A model generated the notes under the pieces. That model did no database searches and was not told the origin of the DNA. It was given only the letters and a program-made list of their open reading frames with translations. Made by a program: the position numbers and the translations under genes. A stretch of 64,000 bases of DNA, taken from NCBI RefSeq assembly GCF_004016445.2, contig NZ_SADT02000002.1:496001-560000 (forward strand). Direction: 5' to 3'. Numbering within the stretch: position 1 is the stretch's first letter; the number at the start of each line of letters is the position of its first letter. The DNA comes from Mesorhizobium sp. M2E.F.Ca.ET.219.01.1.1. GTDB lineage: Bacteria > Pseudomonadota > Alphaproteobacteria > Rhizobiales > Rhizobiaceae. Positions 9,259 to 18,399 of the stretch are shown one piece after another.

Positions 9259-11286
9259 ATGACCGCATACGTAGAAGCCGTATCGGAACTCAGACCAAGG
9301 ATGCGGCGCGCCATCATCATGATCCAGGACCTCGTCATGGTCCTGGTGGCGGTGGCTCTCAGCTTGATCCTATCGCAGTCGCGGCTTTCCTTTGCCGCCT
9401 TCTCCGCCGGCGGGCTGGCCTGTTGGGCGCTTATCGTGCTTACCGCCCATCTGTTGTTTCGCTCCTGCGGCCTCTACAACACCGTCTGGCGCTTTGCCTC
9501 CACGCCCGACTTCTTCAACATCCTCAAGGGCTGCGGCAGCCTCACGGTGGTCCTTTACCTGGCCTCGCTTGCCTTCCGCTTCTTCTTCCAGCCGGTCGCC
9601 GGCCTCAACGAACGCCAGTTCATCGTCTTCTTCCTGGTCTCCTTCACCATCATTTCGGCGCCTAGGCTTTACTATCGCTTTCTCCGCGACGGCGCGTCCT
9701 GGCGCATCCTGCGCCGCGCTCCGGGCGACGCACCGGTCAAGCAGGCGCTGTTCATCGGCCGGCTGAGCGAGGCGGACGTGATCGTCCGCTTCACCCGCAC
9801 GGCCCAGCCGGCCGAGTATGCCATCGCCGGCATCATGGCGACCGAGATGGACGCGCCGCTCGGCACGCGGATCCAGGGCGTTCCGGTCGTGGCGCTCAGG
9901 CCGCGCCTGGTCGAGGTGCTGGAGGACTATGTCAAGGGCACGGAAAACCTCGACCTCCTGATCTTCGGCAAGGGGGTCGAGCGCGAGATCGAGGACTATG
10001 CCGAGCTGGTGCGTATCGCGCGCCACAGCGGCATCGCCGTGGTCCAGTTTTCCGGCCTGTCGGAACTGGGGCAGGGCGGCAGGCTGGTTCTCGATGCCGT
10101 GGAGATGGAAACCATCATGCGCCGTTCGGCGGTCGCCACCGACACCACGCGCATCGGCGCCTTCGTCGGCGGCAAACGGGTGATGGTCACCGGCGGCGCC
10201 GGCTCGATTGGCCGCGTGCTTGTCAAGCGCGCGCTGGAGCTTGGCGCCGAGGCGGTGCTGGTGGCCGACAATTCCGAATTCGGCATTTTCCAGCTCGATC
10301 AGCTGATCGACGACAAGGACCGCGACCGGCTGACCAGCCGCATCGTGGACGTCACCGACCGGCCTCACATGATGCGTCTCGTCAGCGAGTTCAAACCCTC
10401 GATCCTCTTTCATGCAGCGGCGCTGAAGCACGTGCCGCTGCTGGAAGAGAACTGGGAAGCGGCGATCGAGACGAATGTCTTCGGCACGCTCGCCTGCGCC
10501 GAGATCGCCGCCGAGTGCGGGGTGCCGCAGTTCCTGCTGATTTCCAGCGACAAGGCCGTCGACCCGACTTCCGTGCTCGGCGTCACCAAGCGCGCGGCCG
10601 AGCAGATCGTCTCCTCGTTGCATGAAACTCATGCCGCGCCATCGCCCTTGCATGCCGCGAACGGTCATCGGGCCGACGCCTCGAGCGTGCATCGTTCCGG
10701 CACCAAGTTCATTGCCGTGCGCTTCGGCAATGTCTTCGGCTCCAATGGCTCGGTGGCGACCATCTTCCAGGCGCAGATCGAGGCCGGCGGGCCGGTCACC
10801 ATCACCGACCGGCGCATGACCCGCTATTTCATGACCGTGGCCGAGGCGGTCGATCTCGTCATCATGTCGGCCGCCGATGCCGAGCAGCGCCAGGGCAAGG
10901 ACGACTACGCCATCTACATGCTCGACATGGGCAAGCCCGTGCCGATCCTCGAAGTTGCCGAGACCATGATCCGCATGGCCGGCAAAAGCCCCTACACAGA
11001 CATTCCGATCCGCTTCACCGGCATCAGGCCCGGCGAGAAGCTGCATGAGACGCTGCATGGCGAGAATGAAGAGGTCGTCAAGCTCGACACTGCCAAGATC
11101 TTCGGCCTCAGGAGCGACGTCGTGCAATGGCAAAGGATCGAGGCCGCGCTGCCGGCGCTGGTGGCCGCGATGCACGATCGGGACAAGGCCGCGGCGCTTG
11201 CCGTCCTGGCCGGGTTCAACCAGGCCGAGGAAGACGTCGGCGCGCGCGGGCAGGCGGTGCCGAAAACGGCCGTTCAGATCGGTTAG
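9259..11286 (+). CDS. Membrane-bound nucleotide-sugar dehydratase, CapD/WbpM/FlaA1-like
   Basis: A 675-residue polysaccharide biosynthesis protein. The N-terminus has about four transmembrane segments (residues 15-130) and a CoA-binding-like domain; the C-terminal SDR domain begins at VMVTGGAGSIGRVLVKRAL (about residue 310). It would make a 4-keto-6-deoxy UDP-sugar (C6 dehydration of UDP-GlcNAc in characterised relatives). The SDR motif reads SSDKAVDPTSVLGVTKRAAE: the usual Tyr of YxxxK is a Leu here (Met in WbpM), consistent with the known non-Tyr triad of long WbpM-type enzymes. A Ser/Ala/His-rich insertion of about 20 residues follows (HAAPSPLHAANGH). ATG 9259 is taken as start. Confidence 0.88.
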   Translation: MTAYVEAVSELRPRMRRAIIMIQDLVMVLVAVALSLILSQSRLSFAAFSAGGLACWALIVLTAHLLFRSCGLYNTVWRFASTPDFFNILKGCGSLTVVLYLASLAFRFFFQPVAGLNERQFIVFFLVSFTIISAPRLYYRFLRDGASWRILRRAPGDAPVKQALFIGRLSEADVIVRFTRTAQPAEYAIAGIMATEMDAPLGTRIQGVPVVALRPRLVEVLEDYVKGTENLDLLIFGKGVEREIEDYAELVRIARHSGIAVVQFSGLSELGQGGRLVLDAVEMETIMRRSAVATDTTRIGAFVGGKRVMVTGGAGSIGRVLVKRALELGAEAVLVADNSEFGIFQLDQLIDDKDRDRLTSRIVDVTDRPHMMRLVSEFKPSILFHAAALKHVPLLEENWEAAIETNVFGTLACAEIAAECGVPQFLLISSDKAVDPTSVLGVTKRAAEQIVSSLHETHAAPSPLHAANGHRADASSVHRSGTKFIAVRFGNVFGSNGSVATIFQAQIEAGGPVTITDRRMTRYFMTVAEAVDLVIMSAADAEQRQGKDDYAIYMLDMGKPVPILEVAETMIRMAGKSPYTDIPIRFTGIRPGEKLHETLHGENEEVVKLDTAKIFGLRSDVVQWQRIEAALPALVAAMHDRDKAAALAVLAGFNQAEEDVGARGQAVPKTAVQIG

Positions 11287-11352
11287 ACCAGTGCCGCCCG
11301 CCCGAAATCGGCAGTTGAAGCCTGTTCCAATGCCCCCGCGGGTTCAGAGACC

Positions 11353-12285
11353 GTGACCGCAAAAGATCAGCGTGTGGCCGTTCTCATGGGTACCAGGGAT
11401 GGCGCGGCATTCATCGGCGAGCAATTGGAATCCCTTTTCGCGCAGTCCTGGCCTGCGGTCGATCTGTGGGTTTCCGACGATGGCTCGACGGACGCCACGG
11501 TCGCGATCGTCGAGGCTTGGCGATCCCGCTGGAACAAGGGCTCCCTTACGCTGGTGGATGGCCCGCGAAAGGGCTTCGCCGCCAATTTCCGCTCGATGAT
11601 CATCGATCCGCGCATCGATGCCGATTACTATGCCTTTTGCGACCAGGACGATGTCTGGGAGCCGGATCGGCTGGAGAGCGCCATCCGCTGGATGGAGGGA
11701 GAGGATATCGACATGCCGCTCCTGTTCTGCTCGCGCACGGCAACCATTTCGCAGACCGGCATCCCAGCCGGCTATTCGCCGCTGTTTCGCCGCCCACCGT
11801 CTTTCCGCAACGCGCTGGTGCAATCCATCGCCGGCGGCAACACCATGCTTTTCAACCGCAAGGCGCGCGACCTCCTGGCGAAAGCATCGGCAAGGACCGA
11901 CTTCGTCAGCCATGACTGGTGGGCCTATCTCATCGTCACCGCCGCCGGCGGCAAGGTCCGTTACGAGCCGCGGCCGCTGGTCCGGTACCGCCAGCACGAG
12001 GCAAACCTGGTCGGCGCCAACGTCTCGTGGAAGGCAAGGCTTTCACGGCTCGGACGGCTGTTTCAGGGCCAGTTCGCCACCTGGACCGACAGCAATCTCA
12101 GGGGCCTTGCCGTCAACCGCGACCTCATCGCGCGCGATGCTGCGCTTTGCCTGCGCCTGTTCATCAGGGCGCGCAGGGGCAGCACCTTCAGGCGCTTCAG
12201 CCTGCTCGGCAAAAGCGGCGTCTATCGGCAGACCCTCATGGGAACGCTGGGGCTCTACCTCGCTTTCCTTTCGCGCCGGATCTAA
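11353..12285 (+). CDS. Family 2 glycosyltransferase
   Basis: A 310-residue GT-A enzyme resembling RfbF/RgpB-type rhamnosyltransferases. Motifs: RVAVLMGTRDGAAFIGEQL at the N-terminus, SDDGSTD (41-47) for nucleotide binding, FCDQDDVWEPDRL (about 93-105) with the metal-binding Asp residues, GGNTMLF, and SHDWWAYL near the catalytic base. There is a short positively charged C-terminal tail that may touch the membrane. The GTG start at 11353 follows the dehydratase gene by 66 bases; the next gene starts 4 bases after the TAA stop, so the two are co-transcribed. Sugar specificity cannot be told from sequence. Confidence 0.88.
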   Translation: MTAKDQRVAVLMGTRDGAAFIGEQLESLFAQSWPAVDLWVSDDGSTDATVAIVEAWRSRWNKGSLTLVDGPRKGFAANFRSMIIDPRIDADYYAFCDQDDVWEPDRLESAIRWMEGEDIDMPLLFCSRTATISQTGIPAGYSPLFRRPPSFRNALVQSIAGGNTMLFNRKARDLLAKASARTDFVSHDWWAYLIVTAAGGKVRYEPRPLVRYRQHEANLVGANVSWKARLSRLGRLFQGQFATWTDSNLRGLAVNRDLIARDAALCLRLFIRARRGSTFRRFSLLGKSGVYRQTLMGTLGLYLAFLSRRI

Positions 12286-12288
12286 AAC

Positions 12289-12825
12289 GTGACGGCAAAG
12301 CGCGCTTTTGATCTGGCTGTTGGGGCGGTGATGCTGGCGGCGACGTCGCCGATCGTGCTGGTCGCGATGCTGGCGATCCGGGCGACGTCGCCGGGCCCGG
12401 CCATCTTTTCGCAAATCCGCGTCGGGCGGGATGGCGCGCTCTTTTCCTGCCGCAAGCTGCGTACGATGCGTCGCGACACCCCCTCCTTGCCTACCCACCA
12501 GGCGCCGGCCAATTCGGTCACCGCGGTAGGCAAGGTGCTGCGCGTAACCAAGATCGATGAGTTGCCGCAGCTCTGGAACGTGCTCAAGGGCGAGATGAGC
12601 CTCGTGGGACCGCGTCCGTGCCTGCCGACGCAGACGGAACTGATCGAGCGGCGCAAGCAACTGGGCGTGCTCGCAGCACTTCCGGGCATAACCGGTTTGG
12701 CGCAGATCAAGGGGATCGACATGTCGGATCCGAGACGCTGCGCCGAGACCGACGCGGCCTACGTCCAGGCCGCCACTGTTCGCCTCGACCTCACGATATT
12801 GCTGGGCACGTTCTACCGCGCATAG
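12289..12825 (+). CDS. Initiating sugar-phosphate transferase (monotopic phosphoglycosyl transferase)
   Basis: A 178-residue bacterial sugar transferase that moves a sugar phosphate from a UDP-sugar to undecaprenyl phosphate, starting glycan assembly. It has one N-terminal re-entrant hydrophobic segment (about 10-30), then KLRTM (56-60), the catalytic KIDELPQLWNVLKGEMSLVGPRP region (Asp90-Glu91 dyad) and a PGITGLAQIKG loop. It is the minimal catalytic form, like PglC, lacking the multi-spanning N-terminus of WbaP. It follows the GT2 gene after 3 bases from a GTG start. With the upstream dehydratase it could start a 6-deoxy-aminosugar-based chain; that link is inference. Confidence 0.92.
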   Translation: MTAKRAFDLAVGAVMLAATSPIVLVAMLAIRATSPGPAIFSQIRVGRDGALFSCRKLRTMRRDTPSLPTHQAPANSVTAVGKVLRVTKIDELPQLWNVLKGEMSLVGPRPCLPTQTELIERRKQLGVLAALPGITGLAQIKGIDMSDPRRCAETDAAYVQAATVRLDLTILLGTFYRA

Positions 12826-12828
12826 GGC

Positions 12829-12895
12829 GTTTCGCGGAAACGGTAATCCTGGTCTGGCGCAATTCCGGGCGGAAACCGCCTGCGCTGGAACTGCC
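12829..12895. repeat. Short palindromic intergenic element between convergent genes
   Basis: The gap between two convergent genes holds an inverted repeat CGTTTC-GCG-GAAACG and a second imperfect one (CAATTCC ... GGAACTG around a GGCGGAAACCGCC core). The wording resembles a common rhizobial intergenic palindrome. It may serve as a bidirectional terminator. The element name is not known to me. Confidence 0.4.
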
Positions 12896-13825
12896 CTAAC
12901 CGGCCTGCCGCGCCAGGTCCTCAAGCCGGCCGAGCGCGTCGGTCTCCGGCATCCAGCCTTCCGAGGCCAGCAGCGACGGATCGCAGATCTGCGTGGCCAT
13001 CAAAGCCTGCCACGACGTCTGTCGGCCACTGAGCGTCGCCAGCAGCCGGAACGGCCAGGCCGGCATGGGGAGCAGTCGGGCTGGCCGGCCGTATCCGCGC
13101 CGGAATGCGGCGATGATTTCAGACAGCGCAACCGGCGAGGCATCGGCCAGGACATAGGTCGGGCGCGGCGGCGTCGGACGGGCCAGGAGATGCGTCACGG
13201 CGCCAGCCACCGCGTCATGCGAGACCAGCGAACGAACCGCGGTCAAAGCGGCTGCGGGCAGCGGCAGGCCGGTGGCGGCGAGACGCATCAGCCCGCGCAG
13301 ATTAACCTTCATGCCTTCGCCATAGACCGGCGGCAGCCGCAGCGCCGTCGCGCCGACGTGTCCGGCGGTCGCAAAAGCCTCCAGCATTGCGTTCTCGCCT
13401 TCGCGCTTGGAGCGCCCGTAGGCGCATTGCGGGGCAGGGGGCGTGGCCTCGTCGATCATGCCGCTGAAATCGGCTCCCACGACGGCACGGATCGAGGAGA
13501 GGTAGATGAAGCGCCCTTCGGCGCGCTTGGCGGCCGCCTGGGCGAGCCGTCCTGTCAGTGTCGCGTTGACGGCCCGCAGGTCGGCCTCGCCGGCGCCGCG
13601 ATCATTGTTGAGCGCCGCGCAGTGGACGACATGCGTCACATCCGGCATCAGCGCGAGAAAGGCTTCCTGTGGCGCATCGGCGCCGGGCAAGGCGACGGCA
13701 TCATCCGCGCCCGCAAGGCGTTGCGGCAGGCGGGAGGCGATCCGCAAGTCAAACCCGGCCTCGCGCAACCGGCTGGCGATCCGTTGTCCAACGAACCCTG
13801 TCGCGCCGGTGACCAGGACCTTCAT
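12896..13825 (-). CDS. NAD-dependent epimerase/dehydratase family protein
   Basis: A 309-residue extended SDR. It starts MKVLVTGATGFVGQRIASRL, with the NAD-binding GATGFVG motif at 7-13; further motifs are VVHCAAL, FIYLSSIRAV and the catalytic YGRSK. The chosen ATG at 13825 overlaps the stop of the O-antigen ligase gene, so the two form a minus-strand operon. An in-frame extension upstream lies in the ligase gene and is rejected. The product probably modifies a nucleotide sugar for the polysaccharide made by this locus, but similar SDRs act on other substrates, so the substrate is open. Confidence 0.85.
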   Translation of the reverse strand: MKVLVTGATGFVGQRIASRLREAGFDLRIASRLPQRLAGADDAVALPGADAPQEAFLALMPDVTHVVHCAALNNDRGAGEADLRAVNATLTGRLAQAAAKRAEGRFIYLSSIRAVVGADFSGMIDEATPPAPQCAYGRSKREGENAMLEAFATAGHVGATALRLPPVYGEGMKVNLRGLMRLAATGLPLPAAALTAVRSLVSHDAVAGAVTHLLARPTPPRPTYVLADASPVALSEIIAAFRRGYGRPARLLPMPAWPFRLLATLSGRQTSWQALMATQICDPSLLASEGWMPETDALGRLEDLARQAG

Positions 13826-15294
13826 GGTTGCGGGCTGGCGTCCGGCGACATGGCGGGCGCGCTTTTCCCGATTGGCGCCACCGTCCGCCCGGACGCAAGG
13901 TAGGTTCCCGAAACCAGGAACACCATCAGCGTCGCGTCGAGGATATCGTGGCCGATGAGGATACCGGTCATTCCGGCGATGAGATAGGTGATGACCGCGA
14001 CAAGGATCACCGTCGCGCCGAACCGCTCCAGCGGATCCGCGCTGAAACGCAGCGTCCTTGCCGCATTCCAAGCGGCAACGATGAAGATCGACGCCAGGGC
14101 CAGCGCTCCCAGCAGTCCGGCCTGGACCAGCGCCGTCAGGAAGCCATTGTGGAAATGACTGAGGGTCTCCTGCAAGCCGAACCGGTCCTGAAGCGCTTGA
14201 TTCATCAGCGCCCGGCTGGCCGAGATACCATGGCCGAAAATCGGCATCTCGCGAAAAGCGTTGACGCCGATTTCCCACATCGCCACGCGCAGACCCAGCG
14301 CCGTCGAATGGTCGCCATTGGCGTTCAGCGCATCCCAATCGCTTACCAGGAAGTCAGTTCGATCCAGGATCACGCGATAGCCGATGGCGGCGATCACAAC
14401 GGCGGCCACCAGGCCAATTGCCAGGAACCGCGCCACGCTGGCGCCGGCGAACCGGCGGCGATTGATGAGAAGGACGACGATGCCGGCAATCGGCACGGCC
14501 ACCCAGATCATGCGCGAGCCCGAATAGATGATTGCCACGCTTCCGGCGGTCGCCGCCAGGGCCAGCAGCTTCCAGCGCGTCTCGATGCCCGACAGGGCGC
14601 CGGCGAGGCATAGCATGACGGCAAGGCAGGTGACGGTTGCGAAGACGATCGCGTTTCCGGCGCCGCCCTCGGCCCTTATGCCCAGCCAGTGATACTGGAC
14701 GATGGCGATCGCCAATGCGCCGAAACAGGCCGCGGCGCTTGCCAGAATGGCGATGCGTGCCAGCGTGGTCTTCTCGGTGATGCTCCAGGTCGAGTAGGAG
14801 GTGGGGAAGAGCAGGAAGGTGATCAGCGGCAGGAAGAGCCGCAGATCTGCCGCCAGCGTGCCGTTGACGAGCGAAGCAAGCACCATGGTCGCGCAATAGG
14901 CATAGATCGCCATCGTCAAGGCGAGCATCGGCCGGTCGATGTTGAAGCGCCGCCGCTTCGCGGCCAGCAGCATTACCGACCACACACCGCCGGCATTGAA
15001 GGCGATGCTGACCAGCGAACCGAGCACCGGCGGCGAAAAAAAGCAGATGATCGAAAAATAGAAATTGATCTGTGCGGGCGAGAGGTGACGCCGGAGCGTT
15101 GTAAACGGGTTCAAATGCTTGCTTCGCAATTTCCAGGTTGCGCCCGGATCCGTGACGCCAGCCGATGGCCGGCTGGACCGACTCCGTTTGCCGCGCCTTG
15201 CCCGTTCCCCGAGCCCGTATAGCCGCTGGCGCCGTTCCGCGATAGGCCGGTTATGATGTTCCGACAGAAATCCTTGGTTCGTAACAGCTGACAT
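13822..15294 (-). CDS. O-antigen ligase/polymerase-like membrane protein
   Basis: A 490-residue protein with about 10-12 hydrophobic segments from residue 75 onward. The Wzy_C/WaaL-type signature SHFHNGFLTALVQAGLLGAL lies near residue 405, and the large periplasmic loop before it contains the expected charged residues. It would join lipid-linked glycan to lipid A-core, or polymerise it. The first 60 residues are Arg/Ser-rich and unlike the family, so the real start may lie further in; no better ATG or GTG with a ribosome site was found. It overlaps the following epimerase gene by 4 bases. Confidence 0.82.
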   Translation of the reverse strand: MSAVTNQGFLSEHHNRPIAERRQRLYGLGERARRGKRSRSSRPSAGVTDPGATWKLRSKHLNPFTTLRRHLSPAQINFYFSIICFFSPPVLGSLVSIAFNAGGVWSVMLLAAKRRRFNIDRPMLALTMAIYAYCATMVLASLVNGTLAADLRLFLPLITFLLFPTSYSTWSITEKTTLARIAILASAAACFGALAIAIVQYHWLGIRAEGGAGNAIVFATVTCLAVMLCLAGALSGIETRWKLLALAATAGSVAIIYSGSRMIWVAVPIAGIVVLLINRRRFAGASVARFLAIGLVAAVVIAAIGYRVILDRTDFLVSDWDALNANGDHSTALGLRVAMWEIGVNAFREMPIFGHGISASRALMNQALQDRFGLQETLSHFHNGFLTALVQAGLLGALALASIFIVAAWNAARTLRFSADPLERFGATVILVAVITYLIAGMTGILIGHDILDATLMVFLVSGTYLASGRTVAPIGKSAPAMSPDASPQP

Positions 15295-15553
15295 CTTCGG
15301 AACTTACGGTCCTTTTCCCACTGCCGCTTCGAACGCCTTGGCAGGATTTTCCGCTTTCCCGGCCTCACTTGGAAAATTCGTTCCCTAATCATCGCGCGTC
15401 CGGCGCGTCCTGCATTGTTATGAACAGCGCCGATCTGTTAGAACGCCCGCACGAAACAGTTTGTCAGAAGTGAAATTTGCGCCCGGGCGGCATGGAATTG
15501 CGCCCGCAATGCAAGATTTCCGCCCGACGGCACGAGAGAACGCTCGACAGTCC

Positions 15554-16459
15554 ATGAATATCGCGCTCACGCATCTGCAGCGGCTCGAGGCCGAGTCCAT
15601 CCACATCTTCCGCGAGGTCGCGGCCTCTTTCTCCAAGCCGGTGATGCTCTATTCCGTCGGCAAGGATTCCTCAGTGCTGATACATCTGGCGATGAAGGCC
15701 TTCTATCCCGCCAAGCCGCCTTTTCCTTTCCTGCATGTCGACACCACCTGGAAGTTTCGCGAGATGATCGCGTTTCGCGACCAGATGGCGCAGAAGCTCG
15801 GCTTCGACCTGCTCGTCCATGTCAACGAAGACGGTGTTCGCGACGGCATCAACCCCTTCGACCATGGCTCCAACACCCACACCCATGTGATGAAGACGGT
15901 GGCGCTGCGCCAGGCGCTCGACAAATACGGCTTCGATGCCGCTTTCGGCGGCGCCCGCCGCGACGAGGAGAAGTCGCGCGCCAAGGAGCGCATCTTCTCC
16001 TTCCGCAACGCGCAGCATTCCTGGGACCCCAAGAACCAGCGGCCGGAAATGTGGAAGATCTTCAACACCCGCATCGCGCCGGGCGAATCGATCCGTGTCT
16101 TCCCGCTGTCGAACTGGACCGAGCTCGACATCTGGCAATACATCCTGCAGGAGAACATCCCGATCGTACCGCTGTATTTCGCCAAGGAGCGGCCGGTGGT
16201 GGAGCGCGACGGCATGCTGATCCTGAAGGATGATGACCGTATGCAGTTGCGCCCTGGCGAGACGATCGAGAACCGTCTGGTGCGCTTCCGAACATTGGGC
16301 TGCTATCCGCTGACCGGCGCCATCGAATCGGACGCCGATACGCTGGAGGCCATCGTCGGCGAGATGCTGACCGCCCGCACCTCCGAGCGCCAGGGCCGCC
16401 TCATCGACCGCGACGAGGCGGGCTCGATGGAAAAGAAGAAGCGCGAGGGTTATTTCTGA
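15554..16459 (+). CDS. cysD: Sulfate adenylyltransferase subunit 2
   Basis: The catalytic ATP sulfurylase subunit, making APS from sulfate and ATP together with CysN. The chosen ATG at 15554 gives [19 protein letters not shown] and 301 residues, matching the usual CysD length; earlier in-frame starts (15461, 15509) add an atypical extension. The PP-loop motif [13 protein letters not shown] lies at about 37-49, and [15 protein letters not shown] and [14 protein letters not shown] are also diagnostic. The stop is 2 bases before cysNC. No cysH, cysI or cysG gene is nearby, so the local set ends at PAPS rather than sulfide. Confidence 0.96.
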   Translation: MNIALTHLQRLEAESIHIFREVAASFSKPVMLYSVGKDSSVLIHLAMKAFYPAKPPFPFLHVDTTWKFREMIAFRDQMAQKLGFDLLVHVNEDGVRDGINPFDHGSNTHTHVMKTVALRQALDKYGFDAAFGGARRDEEKSRAKERIFSFRNAQHSWDPKNQRPEMWKIFNTRIAPGESIRVFPLSNWTELDIWQYILQENIPIVPLYFAKERPVVERDGMLILKDDDRMQLRPGETIENRLVRFRTLGCYPLTGAIESDADTLEAIVGEMLTARTSERQGRLIDRDEAGSMEKKKREGYF

Positions 16460-16461
16460 TA

Positions 16462-18399
16462 ATGCGCCACATCATGGCCAAAAGCCTCGCCCCGACCGAT
16501 TCCATCCGCGACTACATGGCCGCGCAGGAGAAGAAGTCGCTACTGCGCTTCCTCACCTGCGGTTCCGTCGATGACGGCAAGTCCACGCTCATCGGCCGCC
16601 TGCTCTCCGACACCAAGCAGATCTTCGAGGACCAGCTTGCCGCGCTGGAGAAGGATTCGCGCAAGCACGGCACTACCGGCGACGACATCGACTTCGCGCT
16701 GCTGGTCGACGGGCTGGAAGCCGAGCGCGAGCAGGGCATCACCATCGACGTCGCCTACCGTTTCTTCGCCACGCCGAAGCGCAAGTTCATCGTCGCCGAT
16801 ACGCCTGGGCATGAGCAGTACACGCGCAACATGGCGACCGGCGCTTCGACCGCCGACCTCGCCATCGTGCTGATCGATGCGCGCCAGGGCGTGCTGCGCC
16901 AGACCCGGCGTCATTCGATCATCGCCTCGCTGCTCGGCATCCGTCACATCGTGCTGGCGGTCAACAAGATCGACCTTATCAACTTCGACAAGGCTGCGTT
17001 TGACCAGATCGTCGCCGATTATGGCGAGTTCGCAAAAGAGCTAGGCTTCGTCAGCGTCGTGCCGATCCCTATGTCGGCGCGTTTCGGCGACAACGTCACC
17101 AGCCGCTCGGAGCGCACGCCCTGGTATTCCGGCCCGTCGCTCATCGAGCATCTCGAAACCGTGTCGGTCGACGAGGCGGTGGTCGAACTGCCGTTCCGCT
17201 TCCCGGTTCAGTATGTGAACCGTCCGAACCTCGATTTTCGCGGCTTCGCCGGCACCATCGCCTCGGGCACCGTTTCGCAAGGCGAGGAGGTCGTCGTTGC
17301 CAAATCCGGCAAGGCCTCCCGGGTCAAGCGCATCGTCGCGCAGGGCGGCGATCTCGATCGGGCGGTCGCAGGCCAGGCGATCACGCTGGTCCTCGAGGAT
17401 GAGGTCGAGGTGTCGCGCGGCAACATGCTGGTGTCGCCGGCAGCTAGACCGCAGGTCGCCGACCAGTTCGCCGCCAACATCGTCTGGTTCGACGAGCAGG
17501 CGCTGCTGCCCGGCCGTTCCTACATCCTGCGCACCGAGACCGACCAGGTCAGCGCCACGGTCACCGAGCTGAAATACCGCGTCAACGTCAACGATTTCGC
17601 GCATGAGGCGGCGAAGTCGCTCGACCTCAACGAGGTCGGCGTCTGCAATCTCTCGACGCGGGCGCCGATCGCCTTCGATCCCTTTGCCGAGAACCGCACC
17701 ACCGGTGCCTTCATCCTGATCGACCGCATCACCAACGCCACCGTCGGCGCCGGCATGATCCTGCATTCGCTGCGCCGTGCCGAAAACATCCACTGGCAGT
17801 CGCTCGATGTCGGAAAGCGCGGCCGTTCCGACCTGAAGAACCAGCGCCCGGCGGTGTTCTGGTTCACCGGGCTCTCCGGTTCCGGCAAGTCGACCATCGC
17901 TAACCTCTTCGAGAAGAAGCTGTTCGCGTCCGGCCGCCACACCTACATCCTCGACGGCGACAATGTCCGCCACGGGCTGAACCGCGATCTCGGCTTCACC
18001 GACGCGGACCGCGTCGAAAACATCCGCCGCGTCGCCGAGGTGGCCAAGCTGATGGCCGATGCCGGGCTGATCGTCATCGTCTCCTTCATCTCGCCCTTTG
18101 CCGCGGAGCGGCGCGTGGCCCGCGAGCTGATGGCCGAGGGCGAGTTCGTCGAGGTGTTCGTCGACACCCCGTTCGAGGAATGCGCGCGCCGTGATCCGAA
18201 GGGGCTTTATGCGCGCGCCTTGAGCGGCGAGATCAAGAATTTCACCGGTGTCGATTCTCCCTATGAGGCGCCGGAGAATCCCGAAATCCACCTCAAGACG
18301 CTCGGCCGGAGCCCGCAGGAGATGGCGGAAGCCCTGGAGCAGTGGCTGACCGAGCGCGACATTGCCGAAGAGCAGTATGACAATGGCGGCGGTATCTGA
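16462..18399 (+). CDS. cysNC: Bifunctional sulfate adenylyltransferase subunit 1/APS kinase
   Basis: A fused 645-residue protein. Residues 1 to about 450 are the CysN GTPase, with P-loop [15 protein letters not shown], switch [12 protein letters not shown] and NKIDLI; residues from about 460 are the APS kinase CysC, with its own P-loop GLSGSGKST at 470-478 and [15 protein letters not shown]. It powers APS formation and then phosphorylates APS to PAPS, the sulfate donor for sulfotransferases. The same fusion is found in rhizobial NodQ and CysNC. The start is ATG 16462 (16474 also possible). The end overlaps cysQ. CysNC is preferred over NodQ because no nod genes are near. Confidence 0.95.
   Translation: MRHIMAKSLAPTDSIRDYMAAQEKKSLLRFLTCGSVDDGKSTLIGRLLSDTKQIFEDQLAALEKDSRKHGTTGDDIDFALLVDGLEAEREQGITIDVAYRFFATPKRKFIVADTPGHEQYTRNMATGASTADLAIVLIDARQGVLRQTRRHSIIASLLGIRHIVLAVNKIDLINFDKAAFDQIVADYGEFAKELGFVSVVPIPMSARFGDNVTSRSERTPWYSGPSLIEHLETVSVDEAVVELPFRFPVQYVNRPNLDFRGFAGTIASGTVSQGEEVVVAKSGKASRVKRIVAQGGDLDRAVAGQAITLVLEDEVEVSRGNMLVSPAARPQVADQFAANIVWFDEQALLPGRSYILRTETDQVSATVTELKYRVNVNDFAHEAAKSLDLNEVGVCNLSTRAPIAFDPFAENRTTGAFILIDRITNATVGAGMILHSLRRAENIHWQSLDVGKRGRSDLKNQRPAVFWFTGLSGSGKSTIANLFEKKLFASGRHTYILDGDNVRHGLNRDLGFTDADRVENIRRVAEVAKLMADAGLIVIVSFISPFAAERRVARELMAEGEFVEVFVDTPFEECARRDPKGLYARALSGEIKNFTGVDSPYEAPENPEIHLKTLGRSPQEMAEALEQWLTERDIAEEQYDNGGGI

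Noticed and set aside
9162..9665. 167-codon frame at the start of the dehydratase gene
   Set aside because: It overlaps the well-supported dehydratase in another frame and lacks motifs.
13842..14338. Upstream extension of the minus-strand epimerase
   Set aside because: It runs through the ligase coding region in another frame; MKVLVTGATG at 13825 is the natural SDR start.
15461..15553. N-terminal extension of cysD from 15461
   Set aside because: The extension is unlike CysD proteins, and ATG 15554 gives the usual length and N-terminus.
15554..18399. NodP/NodQ rather than CysD/CysNC
   Set aside because: The proteins are homologous, but no nod genes, nod boxes or symbiosis genes are visible, and cysQ is attached, so the housekeeping names are preferred.
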